45,126 nucleotides of DNA from an uncultured Mucilaginibacter sp. (GCF_946479965.1 NZ_CAMLHX010000031.1:1-45126), one strand, 5' to 3'; shown: positions 8,990-18,280, numbered from the stretch's first letter. Translations and numbers: made by a program. Notes: generated by a model not told the origin, from the sequence alone.

Positions 8990-10007
8990 ACCTTGCTAAA
9001 GAGCATAAAACCCCAACAGCATAATCTATCTGTTCCGGGTCCACATCCAGATGCAGCACAAAACGTATGCGGTTGGGCGCGGTAGCCATGGCCTTAACAC
9101 CCCAGACAGTCAGCAGCTCAATTACAGACGAGGCGGGTTGAACGGTATCAAATAACACAATGTTGGTCTCAACCGGCATCACGCTGCTTACCCACGGGCA
9201 TTGTGCAAGGGCTTCGGCAATTATACGTGCGTGGGCATGGTCTATCTTCAACCGCTCTACATGATGATCTAAAGCGTAAATACCCGCCGCCGCCAGAAAG
9301 CCCGCTTGCCGCCAGCCACCACCCAAAACCTTGCGTATGCGCCTGGCTTGTTTAATAGTCTCCCTATCAGCCAACAGAACCGACCCCACCGGCGCTCCCA
9401 ACCCTTTTGATAAACAAACAGAGATACCGTTGAAGTATTGGCCATAGTCGGCAGCGCTATCGCCGGTATGCGCAAGGGCATTAAAGAGTCGGGCGCCATC
9501 CAGATGCAGCTTAAGTCCGCGAGAGCGGCAGAGGTCAGCAATGGGCTTTATTTGCTCCAATGTATAGCAACTGCCTCCGCCGCGGTTGCTGGTGTTCTCC
9601 AGCACCACCAAGCTGGTACGTGAGTAATGAATGTTATCGGCATTGATCTCGGGTTCTATCATCTCGGCAGTAATGAGCCCGCGGTAACCATTAAGCAACC
9701 GTGCAGACACGGCTGAGTTGAACGCTATACCTCCGCCCTCGTAACGGTACACATGCGCGGTTTGGTCGGTTATAAGCTCATCCATGGGCTGGGTGAAGCA
9801 CTTAATGGCTATCTGGTTTGTCATGGTACCTGATGGACAAAACAGGCCAGCCTCCATACCGAACATGGCAGCGGCTTTTTCCTCTAATTGGCTAACGGTT
9901 TCATCCTCGCCAAACACATCGTCACCAACTTTGGCGTTTAACATGGCCTGTAACATACCCGGTGTGGGGCGGGTAAGGGTATCGCTTCTTAAATCAACGG
10001 TCATCAT
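8967..10007 (-). CDS. ltaE: Low-specificity L-threonine aldolase
   Basis: PLP-dependent enzyme of 346 residues that cleaves L-threonine or L-allo-threonine to glycine and acetaldehyde. N-terminal motif VDLRSDTLTRPT, DDVFGEDETV, the PLP-binding LHLDGARLFNA and the Schiff-base lysine in CLSKGLGAPVGS mark the family. It starts with ATG at 10007; a second ATG follows at once. The last seven residues (CSVSHRI) are encoded by the inverted arm of repeat element A, so the native C-terminus was probably replaced when the element arrived. It is divergent from the exported protein gene at 10048 with a 40-bp gap. Confidence 0.93.
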   Translation of the reverse strand: MMTVDLRSDTLTRPTPGMLQAMLNAKVGDDVFGEDETVSQLEEKAAAMFGMEAGLFCPSGTMTNQIAIKCFTQPMDELITDQTAHVYRYEGGGIAFNSAVSARLLNGYRGLITAEMIEPEINADNIHYSRTSLVVLENTSNRGGGSCYTLEQIKPIADLCRSRGLKLHLDGARLFNALAHTGDSAADYGQYFNGISVCLSKGLGAPVGSVLLADRETIKQARRIRKVLGGGWRQAGFLAAAGIYALDHHVERLKIDHAHARIIAEALAQCPWVSSVMPVETNIVLFDTVQPASSVIELLTVWGVKAMATAPNRIRFVLHLDVDPEQIDYAVGVLCSLARCSVSHRI

Positions 10008-10047
10008 ATATCAAATATGCTTAAAATTACGTTATTTGTGTTTTAGT

Positions 10048-10743
10048 ATGATACGCCACATTACAACCTTTATATTATTCAGCCTACTAAGCATTAGCGC
10101 CATTGCCCAAAAATGGCAGCAAGGCTATTTTTACGATAAGCGGGGCGCAAAAAACGTAGGCTATATCAGCCAAAACCCATCAGGCAAGGGCCCCCTAAAA
10201 AACGAGGCCTTTATTGAATTTAAAGAGTACGAAAAGGACAAGCCCATTAAGCTAAGCGCCAGCGACATGAAGTCGTACGTGGTAGGTCGCGATAGCTTTA
10301 TTGTGGCCATATCCCTTACCGACGATTGGGCAAGTGAGCAGATGGATTTTATCCGCGTAGCTATAAATGCTCCCCTAAAATTATACATGGCAAGGGTTGG
10401 CAACGTAAATGCACAGCAAAAAGCGGTATCGGTAAGCCCGGCCTTGAGCACTGGTTACGGTAGCGGCGGCATGGGTGCCGGCGTTGGCGGCGGCGTAGCC
10501 ATTAACTTGGGCCGCAACCGCGGTGGTGGTGGCACGCACATAAGCTATTTCTATGGCGAAAGCACCAACGGCATGAAAGCCATAACCCCCGAAAACTTTG
10601 TTGACGTGATGATAGAAGTGATGGGTGATGAACCCGCAGCTGTTGAACAATTAAGAAGCGGTAAAGTGGGCTTGAAGGATATTGAGAAGATAATTGCCTA
10701 TTATCATTCCTTGCAGGACGAGCGCAGCAGGCGCAGCAACTAA
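10048..10743 (+). CDS. Exported protein of unknown function, glycine-rich centre
   Basis: A 231-residue secreted protein. ATG 10048 gives a signal peptide (MIRHITTFILFSLLS...AIAQ). An upstream extension to 9784 would run through the antisense of threonine aldolase and is rejected. The mature part starts KWQQGYFYDKRGAKNVGYI, has a central Gly-rich segment (about 135-170, GYGSGGMGAGVGGG) and ends with an Arg/Ser-rich tail (LQDERSRRSN). I do not recognise a family with certainty. Its stop overlaps the stop of the convergent flavoprotein by 3 bases. Confidence 0.75.
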   Translation: MIRHITTFILFSLLSISAIAQKWQQGYFYDKRGAKNVGYISQNPSGKGPLKNEAFIEFKEYEKDKPIKLSASDMKSYVVGRDSFIVAISLTDDWASEQMDFIRVAINAPLKLYMARVGNVNAQQKAVSVSPALSTGYGSGGMGAGVGGGVAINLGRNRGGGGTHISYFYGESTNGMKAITPENFVDVMIEVMGDEPAAVEQLRSGKVGLKDIEKIIAYYHSLQDERSRRSN

Positions 10744-11954
10744 AGGTTTTGAGCGATAACAAAGCCGCTTGCCCAGGCCCACTGAAAATTGTATCCGCCC
10801 AGCCACCCTGTAACGTCAACGCACTCGCCACCAAAGAACAGGCCTGGCACTTTCTTAGCTTCCAACGTTTTTGAGTAGAGTTCGTCAGTTGATACGCCGC
10901 CGCGCATAACTTCGGCTTTATCGTAACCCTTATCGCCGGCAGGCTTTACCTTAAAATTATGGATGAGGTTGTGGATACTCTCGAGATCCGTTTTACTTAG
11001 TGATGCCAGGTTTTTATCAACAGGTAAATGATCGCTCAGCGCCTCAACAAACTTGCGGGTGTATAGCGTAGTAAGGAAGTTTAGCAGCATTTTTTTGCCG
11101 TTTACTGTTCGTTCTTCTTGTATAAGTTGGCCTATATCCCTATCCGGTAACAGATCAATATAAATAAACTCCCCCGGCCGCCAGTAGGATGAGATTTGCA
11201 AAATGGCCGGGCCGCTAAGGCCCCAATGCGTAAACAGAATATTCTCATCAAAGCTGGCCCTATCGTTCCAAACCCGGCAAAAAATGCTGTTGCCCGACAG
11301 CTGCTCATACCAAGGCTGATCTTTGCCTGTAATGGTTAGGGGCACAAGGGCAGGCGCTGTGTTGACAATATTTAAGTTGAACTTACGCGCAGTACGCAAG
11401 CCAAAATCAGTTGCGCCCATTTTAGCTATGGGCAGGCCGCCAGAGGCGATAACTACCTTGGATGCGGTAAGTTCCACTTCCTCGCCATAGCTTTCATAAA
11501 CTACTTTAAAGCCATCAGCAGTTTGCTCAATCTGCTTAACATCTGCATTGCATTCTATTTCCTGACCGAGATCCTGGCACAGATCGGTAAATACTTTAAC
11601 CACATCGCGCGCCTTATCGCTCTCCGGGAAAAGCTGACCCAAGGTTTTTTCTTTGCCGGTTATGCCGTAGGTTTCAAAAAAACTAATGGTATCGTCAACC
11701 GTCCACTGCGCAAAAGCCGACTTTACAAAATGCTCGTTCTCGCTAATAAACTGTTGGTCTGTAGTGTAAAGATTGGTGTAATTGCAACGTCCACCGCCGC
11801 TGATCAATATCTTGGCGCCTACCTTGTCGTTCTTTTCCAGAATAAGCGTTTGTTTACCTAAAAAACCAGCCTGAACAGCGCACATCAATCCGCATGCGCC
11901 ACCGCCGATAATTATAGCATCAAAATGGGTTTGTTTTATTAATTTTGCAGACAT
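10740..11954 (-). CDS. FAD-dependent flavoprotein, HI0933/BaiN family
   Basis: A 404-residue cytosolic flavoprotein. The FAD-binding Rossmann motif IIGGGACGLMCA is at about 13-24, followed by GAKILISGGGRCNYTN, the family signature. Near the C-terminus VMRGGVST and GLFFGGECVDVTGWLGGYN are the characteristic closing FAD contacts. The family (YhiN/BaiN) has few characterised members and the substrate is unknown. The start ATG is chosen at 11954: it lies just before the Rossmann fold and shares bases with the nuoA start on the other strand (CATG). Upstream starts would run antisense through nuoA. Confidence 0.92.
   Translation of the reverse strand: MSAKLIKQTHFDAIIIGGGACGLMCAVQAGFLGKQTLILEKNDKVGAKILISGGGRCNYTNLYTTDQQFISENEHFVKSAFAQWTVDDTISFFETYGITGKEKTLGQLFPESDKARDVVKVFTDLCQDLGQEIECNADVKQIEQTADGFKVVYESYGEEVELTASKVVIASGGLPIAKMGATDFGLRTARKFNLNIVNTAPALVPLTITGKDQPWYEQLSGNSIFCRVWNDRASFDENILFTHWGLSGPAILQISSYWRPGEFIYIDLLPDRDIGQLIQEERTVNGKKMLLNFLTTLYTRKFVEALSDHLPVDKNLASLSKTDLESIHNLIHNFKVKPAGDKGYDKAEVMRGGVSTDELYSKTLEAKKVPGLFFGGECVDVTGWLGGYNFQWAWASGFVIAQNL
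11940..11947 (+). promoter_or_regulatory. Candidate nuoA -7 promoter box
   Basis: TAATTTTG matches the Bacteroidetes -7 consensus TAnnTTTG exactly and ends 5 bases before the nuoA ATG, so a transcript from it would have almost no leader. It lies inside the first codons of the flavoprotein on the other strand. I saw no matching -33 TTTG at the expected distance. Confidence 0.45.
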
Positions 11955-12570
11955 GGGTGAAGTTTCGCAAATATCAGAATTTGGCAAGATACTTATCTTT
12001 TTAATTGCGGGAATAATTATGGTATGCGTTGGCTTTTTGGCCAACCGCGTTTTATCTACCAATAAACCAAATCCCGTCAAGCTCTCTTCGTACGAATGCG
12101 GTGAAGAACCAACAGGTAATGCCTGGTTGCCGTTTAACCCACGGTTTTACGTTATAGCGCTGGTTTTCCTGTTGTTTGATGTGGAAATGGTGTTCATTTT
12201 CCCTTGGGCCACGGTATTCGGCAATCACGAAATTATAGCTGCTGCACCTAATTGGGGTTGGTTCTCGTTAGCAGAGATGTTTATATTTTTAGGCATACTG
12301 ATATTAGGCTTGGTTTACGTATGGGTAAAAGGTGATCTGGATTGGATTAAGCCAAACCCTGTCGTACCCACTACCAACGTCAACATTCCCGCATCGTTGT
12401 ATGAAAAAGTAAACCTGCAGCAAAGCGCTTATCTTGTTAAAAAGTTTGGAGCGGAACCTGTTGTTATGGAACCTTTAGCCACCGTAACAACCGAAAAACC
12501 GGTAAGTGAGACACCCATAAGAAAGCCTATGTTCAAACCTACCTTTAAAAAACCTGCAAGCGATGAGTGA
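11953..12570 (+). CDS. nuoA: NADH-quinone oxidoreductase subunit A
   Basis: Membrane-arm subunit of respiratory complex I. The three helices lie at about 10-30, 68-90 and 105-125, with the conserved [20 protein letters not shown] loop and acidic residues in [16 protein letters not shown]. At 205 residues it is far longer than a usual NuoA (about 120): the extra 70 residues (about 137-205) are a Pro/Val/Lys-rich tail ([15 protein letters not shown]) of unknown role. The stop overlaps the nuoB start by 8 bases, so both are translated together. The start codon shares bases with the divergent flavoprotein start. Confidence 0.95.
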   Translation: MGEVSQISEFGKILIFLIAGIIMVCVGFLANRVLSTNKPNPVKLSSYECGEEPTGNAWLPFNPRFYVIALVFLLFDVEMVFIFPWATVFGNHEIIAAAPNWGWFSLAEMFIFLGILILGLVYVWVKGDLDWIKPNPVVPTTNVNIPASLYEKVNLQQSAYLVKKFGAEPVVMEPLATVTTEKPVSETPIRKPMFKPTFKKPASDE

Positions 12571-13042
12571 TCTAAATAACGAGGGCGGTGGTTTTGTAGT
12601 TACCAAATTGAACGATCTGCTTAACTGGTCGCGGTTATCATCAGTATGGCCGCTGCAGTTTGGTATAGCCTGCTGCGCCATCGAAATGATGGCCTCGTAT
12701 GCTTCAACTTATGATCTGGAGAGATTCGGTGTCTTTCCGCGTGCTTCAGCACGCCAGGCAGATGTTATCATTATAGCCGGTACTGTTACCTTTAAAATGG
12801 CCGAACGCATTAAACTTTTGTATGAACAAATGCCCGAGCCTAAATATGTTATTTCAATGGGATCATGCTCCAATTGCGGCGGCCCATATTGGCAGCATGG
12901 TTATCATGTAGTGAAGGGTGTTGATCGGGTAATTCCGGTTGATGTATATGTGCAGGGCTGCCCACCCCGCCCTGAGGCATTGATTGGCGGTATATTGGAG
13001 CTGCAAAAGAAAATTGAAGGGGAACAACTCATCAAAATATAA
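12563..13042 (+). CDS. nuoB: NADH-quinone oxidoreductase subunit B
   Basis: Peripheral-arm subunit of complex I (159 residues) that holds the terminal iron-sulfur cluster N2. All four ligands are visible: the tandem cysteines in [10 protein letters not shown], Cys in MGSCSNCGG and Cys in VQGCPPRPE. It overlaps the nuoA end and its TAA shares the A with the next ATG, so it is in a tight operon with the membrane protein gene that follows, not with nuoC as in most bacteria. Confidence 0.97.
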   Translation: MSDLNNEGGGFVVTKLNDLLNWSRLSSVWPLQFGIACCAIEMMASYASTYDLERFGVFPRASARQADVIIIAGTVTFKMAERIKLLYEQMPEPKYVISMGSCSNCGGPYWQHGYHVVKGVDRVIPVDVYVQGCPPRPEALIGGILELQKKIEGEQLIKI

Positions 13043-13515
13043 TGTACAACCTAAGCAATTACAAAAAACACGCCTTAAAAAACATCCTTTGGGTGGGTTT
13101 TTTGGTTGGCACGTTGGATGGACTTGCGGCTTTACTACTTAATTACAACGTCGGTCCGGCACCGATATTCAAATTTATAGCAAGCGGCGTGTTCGGTCCA
13201 GACGCATTCAAGGGCGGCACCGAAATGGTTGTGGCGGGCATTGTGTTTCATTACCTCATTGCTTATTTGTTTACAACAGCTTTTTATCTACTATATCCTT
13301 TCAGCCTATCATTGTTAAAAAACAAGTATGTTGTGGCCAATGTTTACGGTGGGATAACATGGCTTTTTATGAATATGATCGTGGTACCGCTAAGCAAGAT
13401 CGGCCCGCATGATTTTAAAGCGTTTGCTGTTGTTAAGGCTTTGTTGGTATTGATAATTTGTATAGGGTTACCTATTGCTCTGATAGCGGATAAGAAGTTA
13501 CACGCAGACAGATAG
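13042..13515 (+). CDS. Conserved four-helix membrane protein
   Basis: A 157-residue inner-membrane protein with four predicted helices (about 12-32, 66-92, 98-120 and 130-150). Conserved-looking motifs are KNILWVGFLVGTLDGLAALL, KFIASGVFG and GGITWLFMNMIVVPLS. It resembles the YagU/DUF1440-type of small membrane proteins, but I am not sure of the family and know no function. It begins on the last base of nuoB, so it belongs to the nuoAB transcript; a link to complex I is not implied. Confidence 0.75.
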   Translation: MYNLSNYKKHALKNILWVGFLVGTLDGLAALLLNYNVGPAPIFKFIASGVFGPDAFKGGTEMVVAGIVFHYLIAYLFTTAFYLLYPFSLSLLKNKYVVANVYGGITWLFMNMIVVPLSKIGPHDFKAFAVVKALLVLIICIGLPIALIADKKLHADR

Positions 13516-13565
13516 CACAATTACCTATATTTTTTGAAAGATTTAGGGTAAACTTGCAATTGGAA

Positions 13566-14705
13566 ATGAAAACATTTTACGGAGACCTTAAACTCGGCAT
13601 TTTAGGCGGCGGACAATTGGGCCGCATGCTGATACAACAGGCTATAAATTATAACGTTACGGTTAAAGTACTCGACCCTGATCGAGAAGCTCCTTGCCGC
13701 AAATTATGTGATGAGTTTGTGGTAGGCGCACTAAACGATTATCAAACAGTTTACAACTTCGGCAAAAAGGTTGACCTGCTAACAATTGAGATTGAGAAAG
13801 TTAACGTGGACGCCCTTGAGCAGTTAGAGAAAGAAGGCGTATTAGTTTATCCACAGGCACGTGTTATCCGGTTGATACAGGATAAAGGCCTGCAGAAGCA
13901 ATTCTTTAAACAAAACGATATCCCCACTGCCCCGTTCCAGGTAATTTCTTCGCCTGCAGAATTGGAGCAGATCAGCATGCCTTTTCCATTCATTCAGAAG
14001 TTAAGGCGAGATGGTTATGACGGCCGTGGCGTTTATAAGGTGGTTGATAGATCGTATTTAAAGGAAGCATTTAAAGAGCCCAGCCTAATTGAGCAGTGGA
14101 TAGATTTTGAAAAAGAACTAGGTGTAATTGTGGCGCGTAATGAAAGCGGCGACATCAGCGCCTTCCCGATGGTGGAGATGGAATTTAACCCGGATGTTAA
14201 CTTGGTTGAGTTTCTCATCACCCCTTCTACCCTTCCATTTGAAATACATCAGCAAGCTGAAAACATCGCCAAAAAAATAGCCGACGACCTAAAAATTGTG
14301 GGCCTGTTAGCGGTTGAAATGTTTTTAACCAAAGACGGCCAGATATTGGTAAACGAATTGGCACCGCGCCCACATAACAGCGGTCACCAAAGTATTGAGG
14401 GTAACGTAGTATCGCAGTTTGAGCAACACTTACGCGCGATATTTGACCAACCGCTTGGTGATACCGCCTGCCTTAACAATGCCATAATGGTTAACGTTTT
14501 AGGCGAAGAGGGCCACGAAGGACCGGCAGTTTACCAGGGAATTGAGAAAATATTAAAATGCCCCGGCGTATACGTACATTTATATGGCAAAGCTTTAACC
14601 AAGCCTTACCGTAAAATGGGACATGTTACCATAATTGACGCAGACCGTGAAAAGGCTATTGAGAAGGCGAGGTTTGTGCAGAAGACTTTAAAAGTTATTA
14701 GTTAA
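13566..14705 (+). CDS. purK: N5-carboxyaminoimidazole ribonucleotide synthase
   Basis: ATP-grasp enzyme of 379 residues that carboxylates AIR with bicarbonate in de novo purine synthesis. The N-terminal Rossmann motif LGILGGGQLGRML is at residues 9-21; ATP-grasp features include PFIQKLRRDGYDGRGVY (about 135-151), IEQWIDFEKELGVIVAR and NELAPRPHNSGH (about 265-276). I start it at ATG 13566; a TTG at 13554 would add four residues. It sits between nuoAB and its pathway partner purE, which follows after one intervening gene. Confidence 0.96.
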   Translation: MKTFYGDLKLGILGGGQLGRMLIQQAINYNVTVKVLDPDREAPCRKLCDEFVVGALNDYQTVYNFGKKVDLLTIEIEKVNVDALEQLEKEGVLVYPQARVIRLIQDKGLQKQFFKQNDIPTAPFQVISSPAELEQISMPFPFIQKLRRDGYDGRGVYKVVDRSYLKEAFKEPSLIEQWIDFEKELGVIVARNESGDISAFPMVEMEFNPDVNLVEFLITPSTLPFEIHQQAENIAKKIADDLKIVGLLAVEMFLTKDGQILVNELAPRPHNSGHQSIEGNVVSQFEQHLRAIFDQPLGDTACLNNAIMVNVLGEEGHEGPAVYQGIEKILKCPGVYVHLYGKALTKPYRKMGHVTIIDADREKAIEKARFVQKTLKVIS

Positions 14706-14726
14706 GATTTTTAAGCTCGCTAATTA

Positions 14727-15395
14727 ATGAACCTAAAATCGGTTGTCGTTTTACTTAACTTTCTGTTGATATCGATAACTGCCTTTGGGCAATATACTTA
14801 TATTCAAAAACTAGGTAGTATTGCTACTGTTGCGTTACCAGATACGCCTAAATTGGTTGATGCAGAGGGCATTAAGCAGTATGTAGCAGTTAATGAAAAC
14901 GGAGTAGTTTTTCAAGCGGCTTTCGTACATGTAAATAAGGGCTTAAAAAATATTTTTTCTTCCTCTCGTATCGACTCTTTGTATGTGGATTATTTAAAAG
15001 GGTTTTTACATAGCACTAAAGGTAAACTGATATATAAAGACAAAATTAAAATAAACGGGCATCAAGCCATACAATTCGCTTTTAAGGGAATAGCAAAAGA
15101 TCAAATCATTTACGGACATTATCGTACGGTGCTCTTAGGCGATACATTAGTATCATGCGGAGTTTTATCATCAGACTTGGTGCCTAAAAACGAACGAATT
15201 ATTAAGGCATTTTTTGATACATTTAAGGTAATAAGCGTAGCAGAGTTAGACGAAATTGACGCATCCACTGCTGCGCATAAATTTGGTAGCGCTATAGGAA
15301 TATTAATTGTGGTTGCTATTCCATTAGTTATAGGATTAGCGATCGTATTTCTATTAAGAAAAATAATATATAAAAAACAAAAAAAGCTCCCTTAA
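14727..15395 (+). CDS. Exported, C-terminally anchored protein of unknown function
   Basis: A 222-residue protein with an N-terminal signal peptide ([16 protein letters not shown]...FGQ) and a C-terminal membrane helix (about 190-212) followed by a very basic tail ([12 protein letters not shown]). The middle part would lie in the periplasm and looks beta-rich; no known domain is recognised. It is more AT-rich than purK and purE and lies between them, with 21 bp before it and one base between its stop and the purE ATG. It is probably a lineage-specific insertion into the purKE operon. Confidence 0.75.
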   Translation: MNLKSVVVLLNFLLISITAFGQYTYIQKLGSIATVALPDTPKLVDAEGIKQYVAVNENGVVFQAAFVHVNKGLKNIFSSSRIDSLYVDYLKGFLHSTKGKLIYKDKIKINGHQAIQFAFKGIAKDQIIYGHYRTVLLGDTLVSCGVLSSDLVPKNERIIKAFFDTFKVISVAELDEIDASTAAHKFGSAIGILIVVAIPLVIGLAIVFLLRKIIYKKQKKLP

Positions 15396-15396
15396 T

Positions 15397-15894
15397 ATGA
15401 GTTTCAGTAAGGTTAAAGTAGGAATAATAATGGGCAGTAAATCGGATCTTCCGGTTATGCAGGATGCTGCTGACGTGTTAAAGGTACTAGGTGTTGAATA
15501 CGAAATAACCGTTGTATCGGCCCACCGCACGCCCGACCGTATGTTTGCCTACGCCCGCGAAGCTGCGGGGCGTGGTATCAAGGTGATTATCGCCGGCGCC
15601 GGTGGCGCGGCGCATTTGCCGGGCATGGTGGCTTCACTAACTCATTTGCCTGTTATTGGTGTTCCGGTAAAGTCAAGTAATTCGATTGACGGCTGGGACT
15701 CTATCCTGTCTATCCTGCAAATGCCTAATGGTATCCCCGTTGCTACAGTGGCATTAAACGCAGCAAAAAATGCAGGTATACTAGCTGCACAGATCATATC
15801 AACCGCTGACGAAACCGTTGTTAAAAATCTTATTGCGTTTAAAGAGGATCTGAAGAAGAAAGTGGAGGAGTCGGCAGAGGATATGGGTAAGTAA
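15397..15894 (+). CDS. purE: 5-(Carboxyamino)imidazole ribonucleotide mutase
   Basis: Class I PurE of 165 residues, which moves the carboxylate from N5 to C4 of the ring made by PurK. The family motifs are complete: [11 protein letters not shown] (about 11-21), [11 protein letters not shown] (about 40-50), [15 protein letters not shown] (about 65-79) and the [14 protein letters not shown] segment. It follows the purK operon and ends before the convergent DUF3592-like gene. Confidence 0.97.
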   Translation: MSFSKVKVGIIMGSKSDLPVMQDAADVLKVLGVEYEITVVSAHRTPDRMFAYAREAAGRGIKVIIAGAGGAAHLPGMVASLTHLPVIGVPVKSSNSIDGWDSILSILQMPNGIPVATVALNAAKNAGILAAQIISTADETVVKNLIAFKEDLKKKVEESAEDMGK

Positions 15895-15919
15895 TCTTGC
15901 TGTTGTCGCCGATGTCTTT

Positions 15920-16348
15920 TTAGGTGAAGAATATATTAAAAAACAAAAAACCCGAATATAAAATTAAGGCGACACCTATCAATACAAATACCATATTGAT
16001 CAATCTGGTATCATCGCCTTTTATTAAAAACTCTTTGGGATCGTCAACAAAATATTGAATTGTAACCTGCTGACCATTGGCATATTTTATCGGGTTACTA
16101 CCTTCACTATACTCTTCCCTTATCAATAATTCATCCTCCGTTGCAAACCTTATAATCGGGTAATAAATAACCGAGCTCATATTTCCCGAACCTCTGCTAT
16201 AATTTTCTTTCTGATCAACGACGGTGCCGGTAACTTCCTTGCAGTTGCTCAATATTTTTCTTTTGCGCTCGCCTCTGCCTTTAATAACAAAAATAACAAT
16301 CAGGCCGAACACCAGTGATAAAAGCGGTTGGTAATAAATTTCATCCAT
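15920..16348 (-). CDS. DUF3592-like membrane protein
   Basis: A 142-residue protein with membrane helices at about 7-23 and 117-140 and an extracytoplasmic beta-rich domain between them (ATGTVVDQKENYSRGS-type start, then IIRFATEDELL and YANGQQVTIQYFVDDPKEFLI). This is the typical layout of the DUF3592 family, whose function is unknown. It stands alone, convergent with purE. Confidence 0.8.
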   Translation of the reverse strand: MDEIYYQPLLSLVFGLIVIFVIKGRGERKRKILSNCKEVTGTVVDQKENYSRGSGNMSSVIYYPIIRFATEDELLIREEYSEGSNPIKYANGQQVTIQYFVDDPKEFLIKGDDTRLINMVFVLIGVALILYSGFLFFNIFFT

Positions 16349-16435
16349 GCAATAAAATTACCGAAAATATTGATCGTTGATCTATCATGATTTTTGCAGA
16401 TTTAGAACCAATGAATTAGCTTTTAAGAGTAAAAC

Positions 16436-16849
16436 CTAATCAAACTTAATCACCTGCGGCCCTGAAATCCGCGCAACGTGGCAATTACAGCCACCTGATA
16501 TTTTAAATATGGCGGTTTTAGTTTGTCCGGTTGTGGGATGTGTTGCTGTAACAATTACCTCATCGCCTGTTGTTGAAAGCTTACCAAGTACATTATCATC
16601 TGCAACGGTGTAACCGTAACTATTTGATCCCGGGTTGCTGCCTGATGACAGCGTTTCATTAGTGCGTTGATTGACCGCCGTAAAATTTTTCACATCCACG
16701 GCATTTCCATTCTTATCCTGAAACTGCACGCTTATTGACGCAAACACCATGGTACATGCCTGCGCCGGGCAATCAATCACATCCTGTTGAATTTTACTAC
16801 AACCGAAGCAGCAGGCAACTAATAATACAATGAATATTTTTTTTGTCAT
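16436..16849 (-). CDS. Small lipoprotein of unknown function
   Basis: A 137-residue lipoprotein. The ATG at 16849 gives MTKKIFIVLLVACCFGC with a lipobox cysteine (CFGCSK); an upstream ATG at 16873 adds eight residues and would spoil the signal. The mature part has several cysteines (DCPAQAC, GGCNCH) and an Ig- or CarDB-like beta pattern (SISVQFQDKNGNAVDV...). The family is not recognised. It has no close operon partner. Confidence 0.75.
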   Translation of the reverse strand: MTKKIFIVLLVACCFGCSKIQQDVIDCPAQACTMVFASISVQFQDKNGNAVDVKNFTAVNQRTNETLSSGSNPGSNSYGYTVADDNVLGKLSTTGDEVIVTATHPTTGQTKTAIFKISGGCNCHVARISGPQVIKFD

Positions 16850-16948
16850 GGCAGATGATATTTTGTTGAACATATTTCATCTGAAACGCTAAGACACTTT
16901 CAAACGCTACACTTCCCTTCAACTATTCCACTGCTTAAGTGAGCGGAT

Positions 16949-17512
16949 CTAATTCAACTGCGGGTTTTCGGGGAAATTAGCAATGTGAGCAAAACGCTGC
17001 CCCATACTTATTACCACTTGTTTCCACATTTGCTGATCGTTGCTGTTAAACAACATTTCGCTGTTAAATTTATCGGTTACCAGCCAACTGTTGTCTCTTA
17101 TCTCGTCGGATAATTGTTCGGGCGACCACCCGGAGTATCCCATAAAAAACTTTATCTCTGTCTCGTTTAATTGATAGCTGCTCACCAATTCTTTCACCTG
17201 TTCAAAATCGCCGCCCCAATAAATTCCTTCCGTTAATTCAATTCCGCCATCAATTTTTTCGGGCGCGCGATGGATGAAATGCAGTGTGTTTGCCGCTACC
17301 GGGCCGCCGGTAAATACCGGGATCTCAGAATAGGAAACATCAGGCAAAACATCACCTAATAAATAGTCGCTTTGATGATTCAATATAAAACCCATCACCC
17401 CTATATCGGCATACTCCGTTATTAAAATAACCGACCGCTTAAAGTTGGGGTCCATCATAAAGGGCTCTGATATTAACAATCCGCCCGCCGTTGGTGTAAT
17501 TGAATTTAACAT
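16949..17512 (-). CDS. YqgE/AlgH family protein
   Basis: A 187-residue cytosolic protein of the UPF0301 (YqgE/AlgH) family, whose biochemical role is unsettled. The family pattern is clear: GGLLISEPFMMDPNFKRSVILI at the N-terminus, GVMGFILNH, VFTGGPVAANTLHFIH and FMGYSGWSPEQLSDEI. ATG 17512 is the family start; a frame from 17542 adds ten residues. It is divergent from pdxH with a 120-bp gap. Confidence 0.93.
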   Translation of the reverse strand: MLNSITPTAGGLLISEPFMMDPNFKRSVILITEYADIGVMGFILNHQSDYLLGDVLPDVSYSEIPVFTGGPVAANTLHFIHRAPEKIDGGIELTEGIYWGGDFEQVKELVSSYQLNETEIKFFMGYSGWSPEQLSDEIRDNSWLVTDKFNSEMLFNSNDQQMWKQVVISMGQRFAHIANFPENPQLN

Positions 17513-17610
17513 CGTTTTTATTTTTATATAATATAGACACAATTAACAAGCCAAAGTAAATTATTGCCTAAGTAATATTTTGCTATACAATATTAAGTAT
17601 TACGGCTTAA

Positions 17611-17626
17611 TAAATTTGTAAGTTTG
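17611..17626 (+). promoter_or_regulatory. Tandem -7 promoter boxes of pdxH
   Basis: TAAATTTG (17611-17618) and TAAGTTTG (17619-17626) lie back to back, both exact matches to TAnnTTTG. The second ends 6 bases before the pdxH ATG. I found no good -33 TTTG at the expected distance, so the call is tentative. Confidence 0.4.
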
Positions 17627-17632
17627 CAGGTA

Positions 17633-18280
17633 ATGAACCGCGAAGAATTACAAAATTTAAGGAAAGACTACAGTTCAGCCTCGTTAACTGAAAAGGACAG
17701 CGACGCTAACCCCATTAAGCAGTTTGATGCCTGGTTTAACGAGGCAATAACAGCAAATGTGCTTGAGCCAAACGCCATGACGCTTTCAACCGCTACCACG
17801 GATGGGCGACCGTCAGCGCGGGTTTTATTATTAAAAGATTATAATCCGGATGGGTTTTCTTTTTATACCAATTACTTAAGCCGGAAAGGCCGCGAAATAG
17901 CTAAAAACCCCATGGGGGCGATTACCTTTTTTTGGGGCGAGTTAGAGCGCCAGGTGCGCATAGAGGGCACTATAGAAAAACTGAGTAAGGTTCAATCCGA
18001 CAGGTATTTCAACTCCAGACCCAAAGGCAGCCAGATAAGCGCAGTAGTTTCGCCTCAAAGCCAGGAAATTGGCAGTCGCGGCGAGTTGGACAGCATGATG
18101 GTTAAGGCGGAGAACGAGTATAAGGACAAGGAAGTTTTGAAGCCTGCGCATTGGGGGGGATATATATTAAAACCCCGCGTAATTGAGTTTTGGCAAGGCA
18201 GACCAAGCCGTATGCACGATCGTATTGTTTATAAAAAAGTTGACAATAAAACCTGGAAAAAAGTACGCCTTGCGCCATGA
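17633..18280 (+). CDS. pdxH: Pyridoxamine 5'-phosphate oxidase
   Basis: FMN-dependent oxidase (215 residues) that makes pyridoxal phosphate from the amine or alcohol forms. The family motifs are ALSTATTDGRPSARVLLLK (about 45-63), SFYTNYLSRKGREI, the FFWGELERQVRIEG strand, SRPKGSQISAVVSPQSQEI and the C-terminal EFWQGRPSRMHDR. ATG 17633 is the typical start; a TTG at 17624 would add three residues. Its TGA overlaps the nuoC ATG (ATGA), so pdxH and nuoC are co-translated, an unusual pairing. Confidence 0.96.
   Translation: MNREELQNLRKDYSSASLTEKDSDANPIKQFDAWFNEAITANVLEPNAMTLSTATTDGRPSARVLLLKDYNPDGFSFYTNYLSRKGREIAKNPMGAITFFWGELERQVRIEGTIEKLSKVQSDRYFNSRPKGSQISAVVSPQSQEIGSRGELDSMMVKAENEYKDKEVLKPAHWGGYILKPRVIEFWQGRPSRMHDRIVYKKVDNKTWKKVRLAP

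Noticed and set aside
9784..10047. N-terminal extension of the exported protein at 10048
   Set aside because: It reads antisense through threonine aldolase and puts residues before a clear signal peptide.
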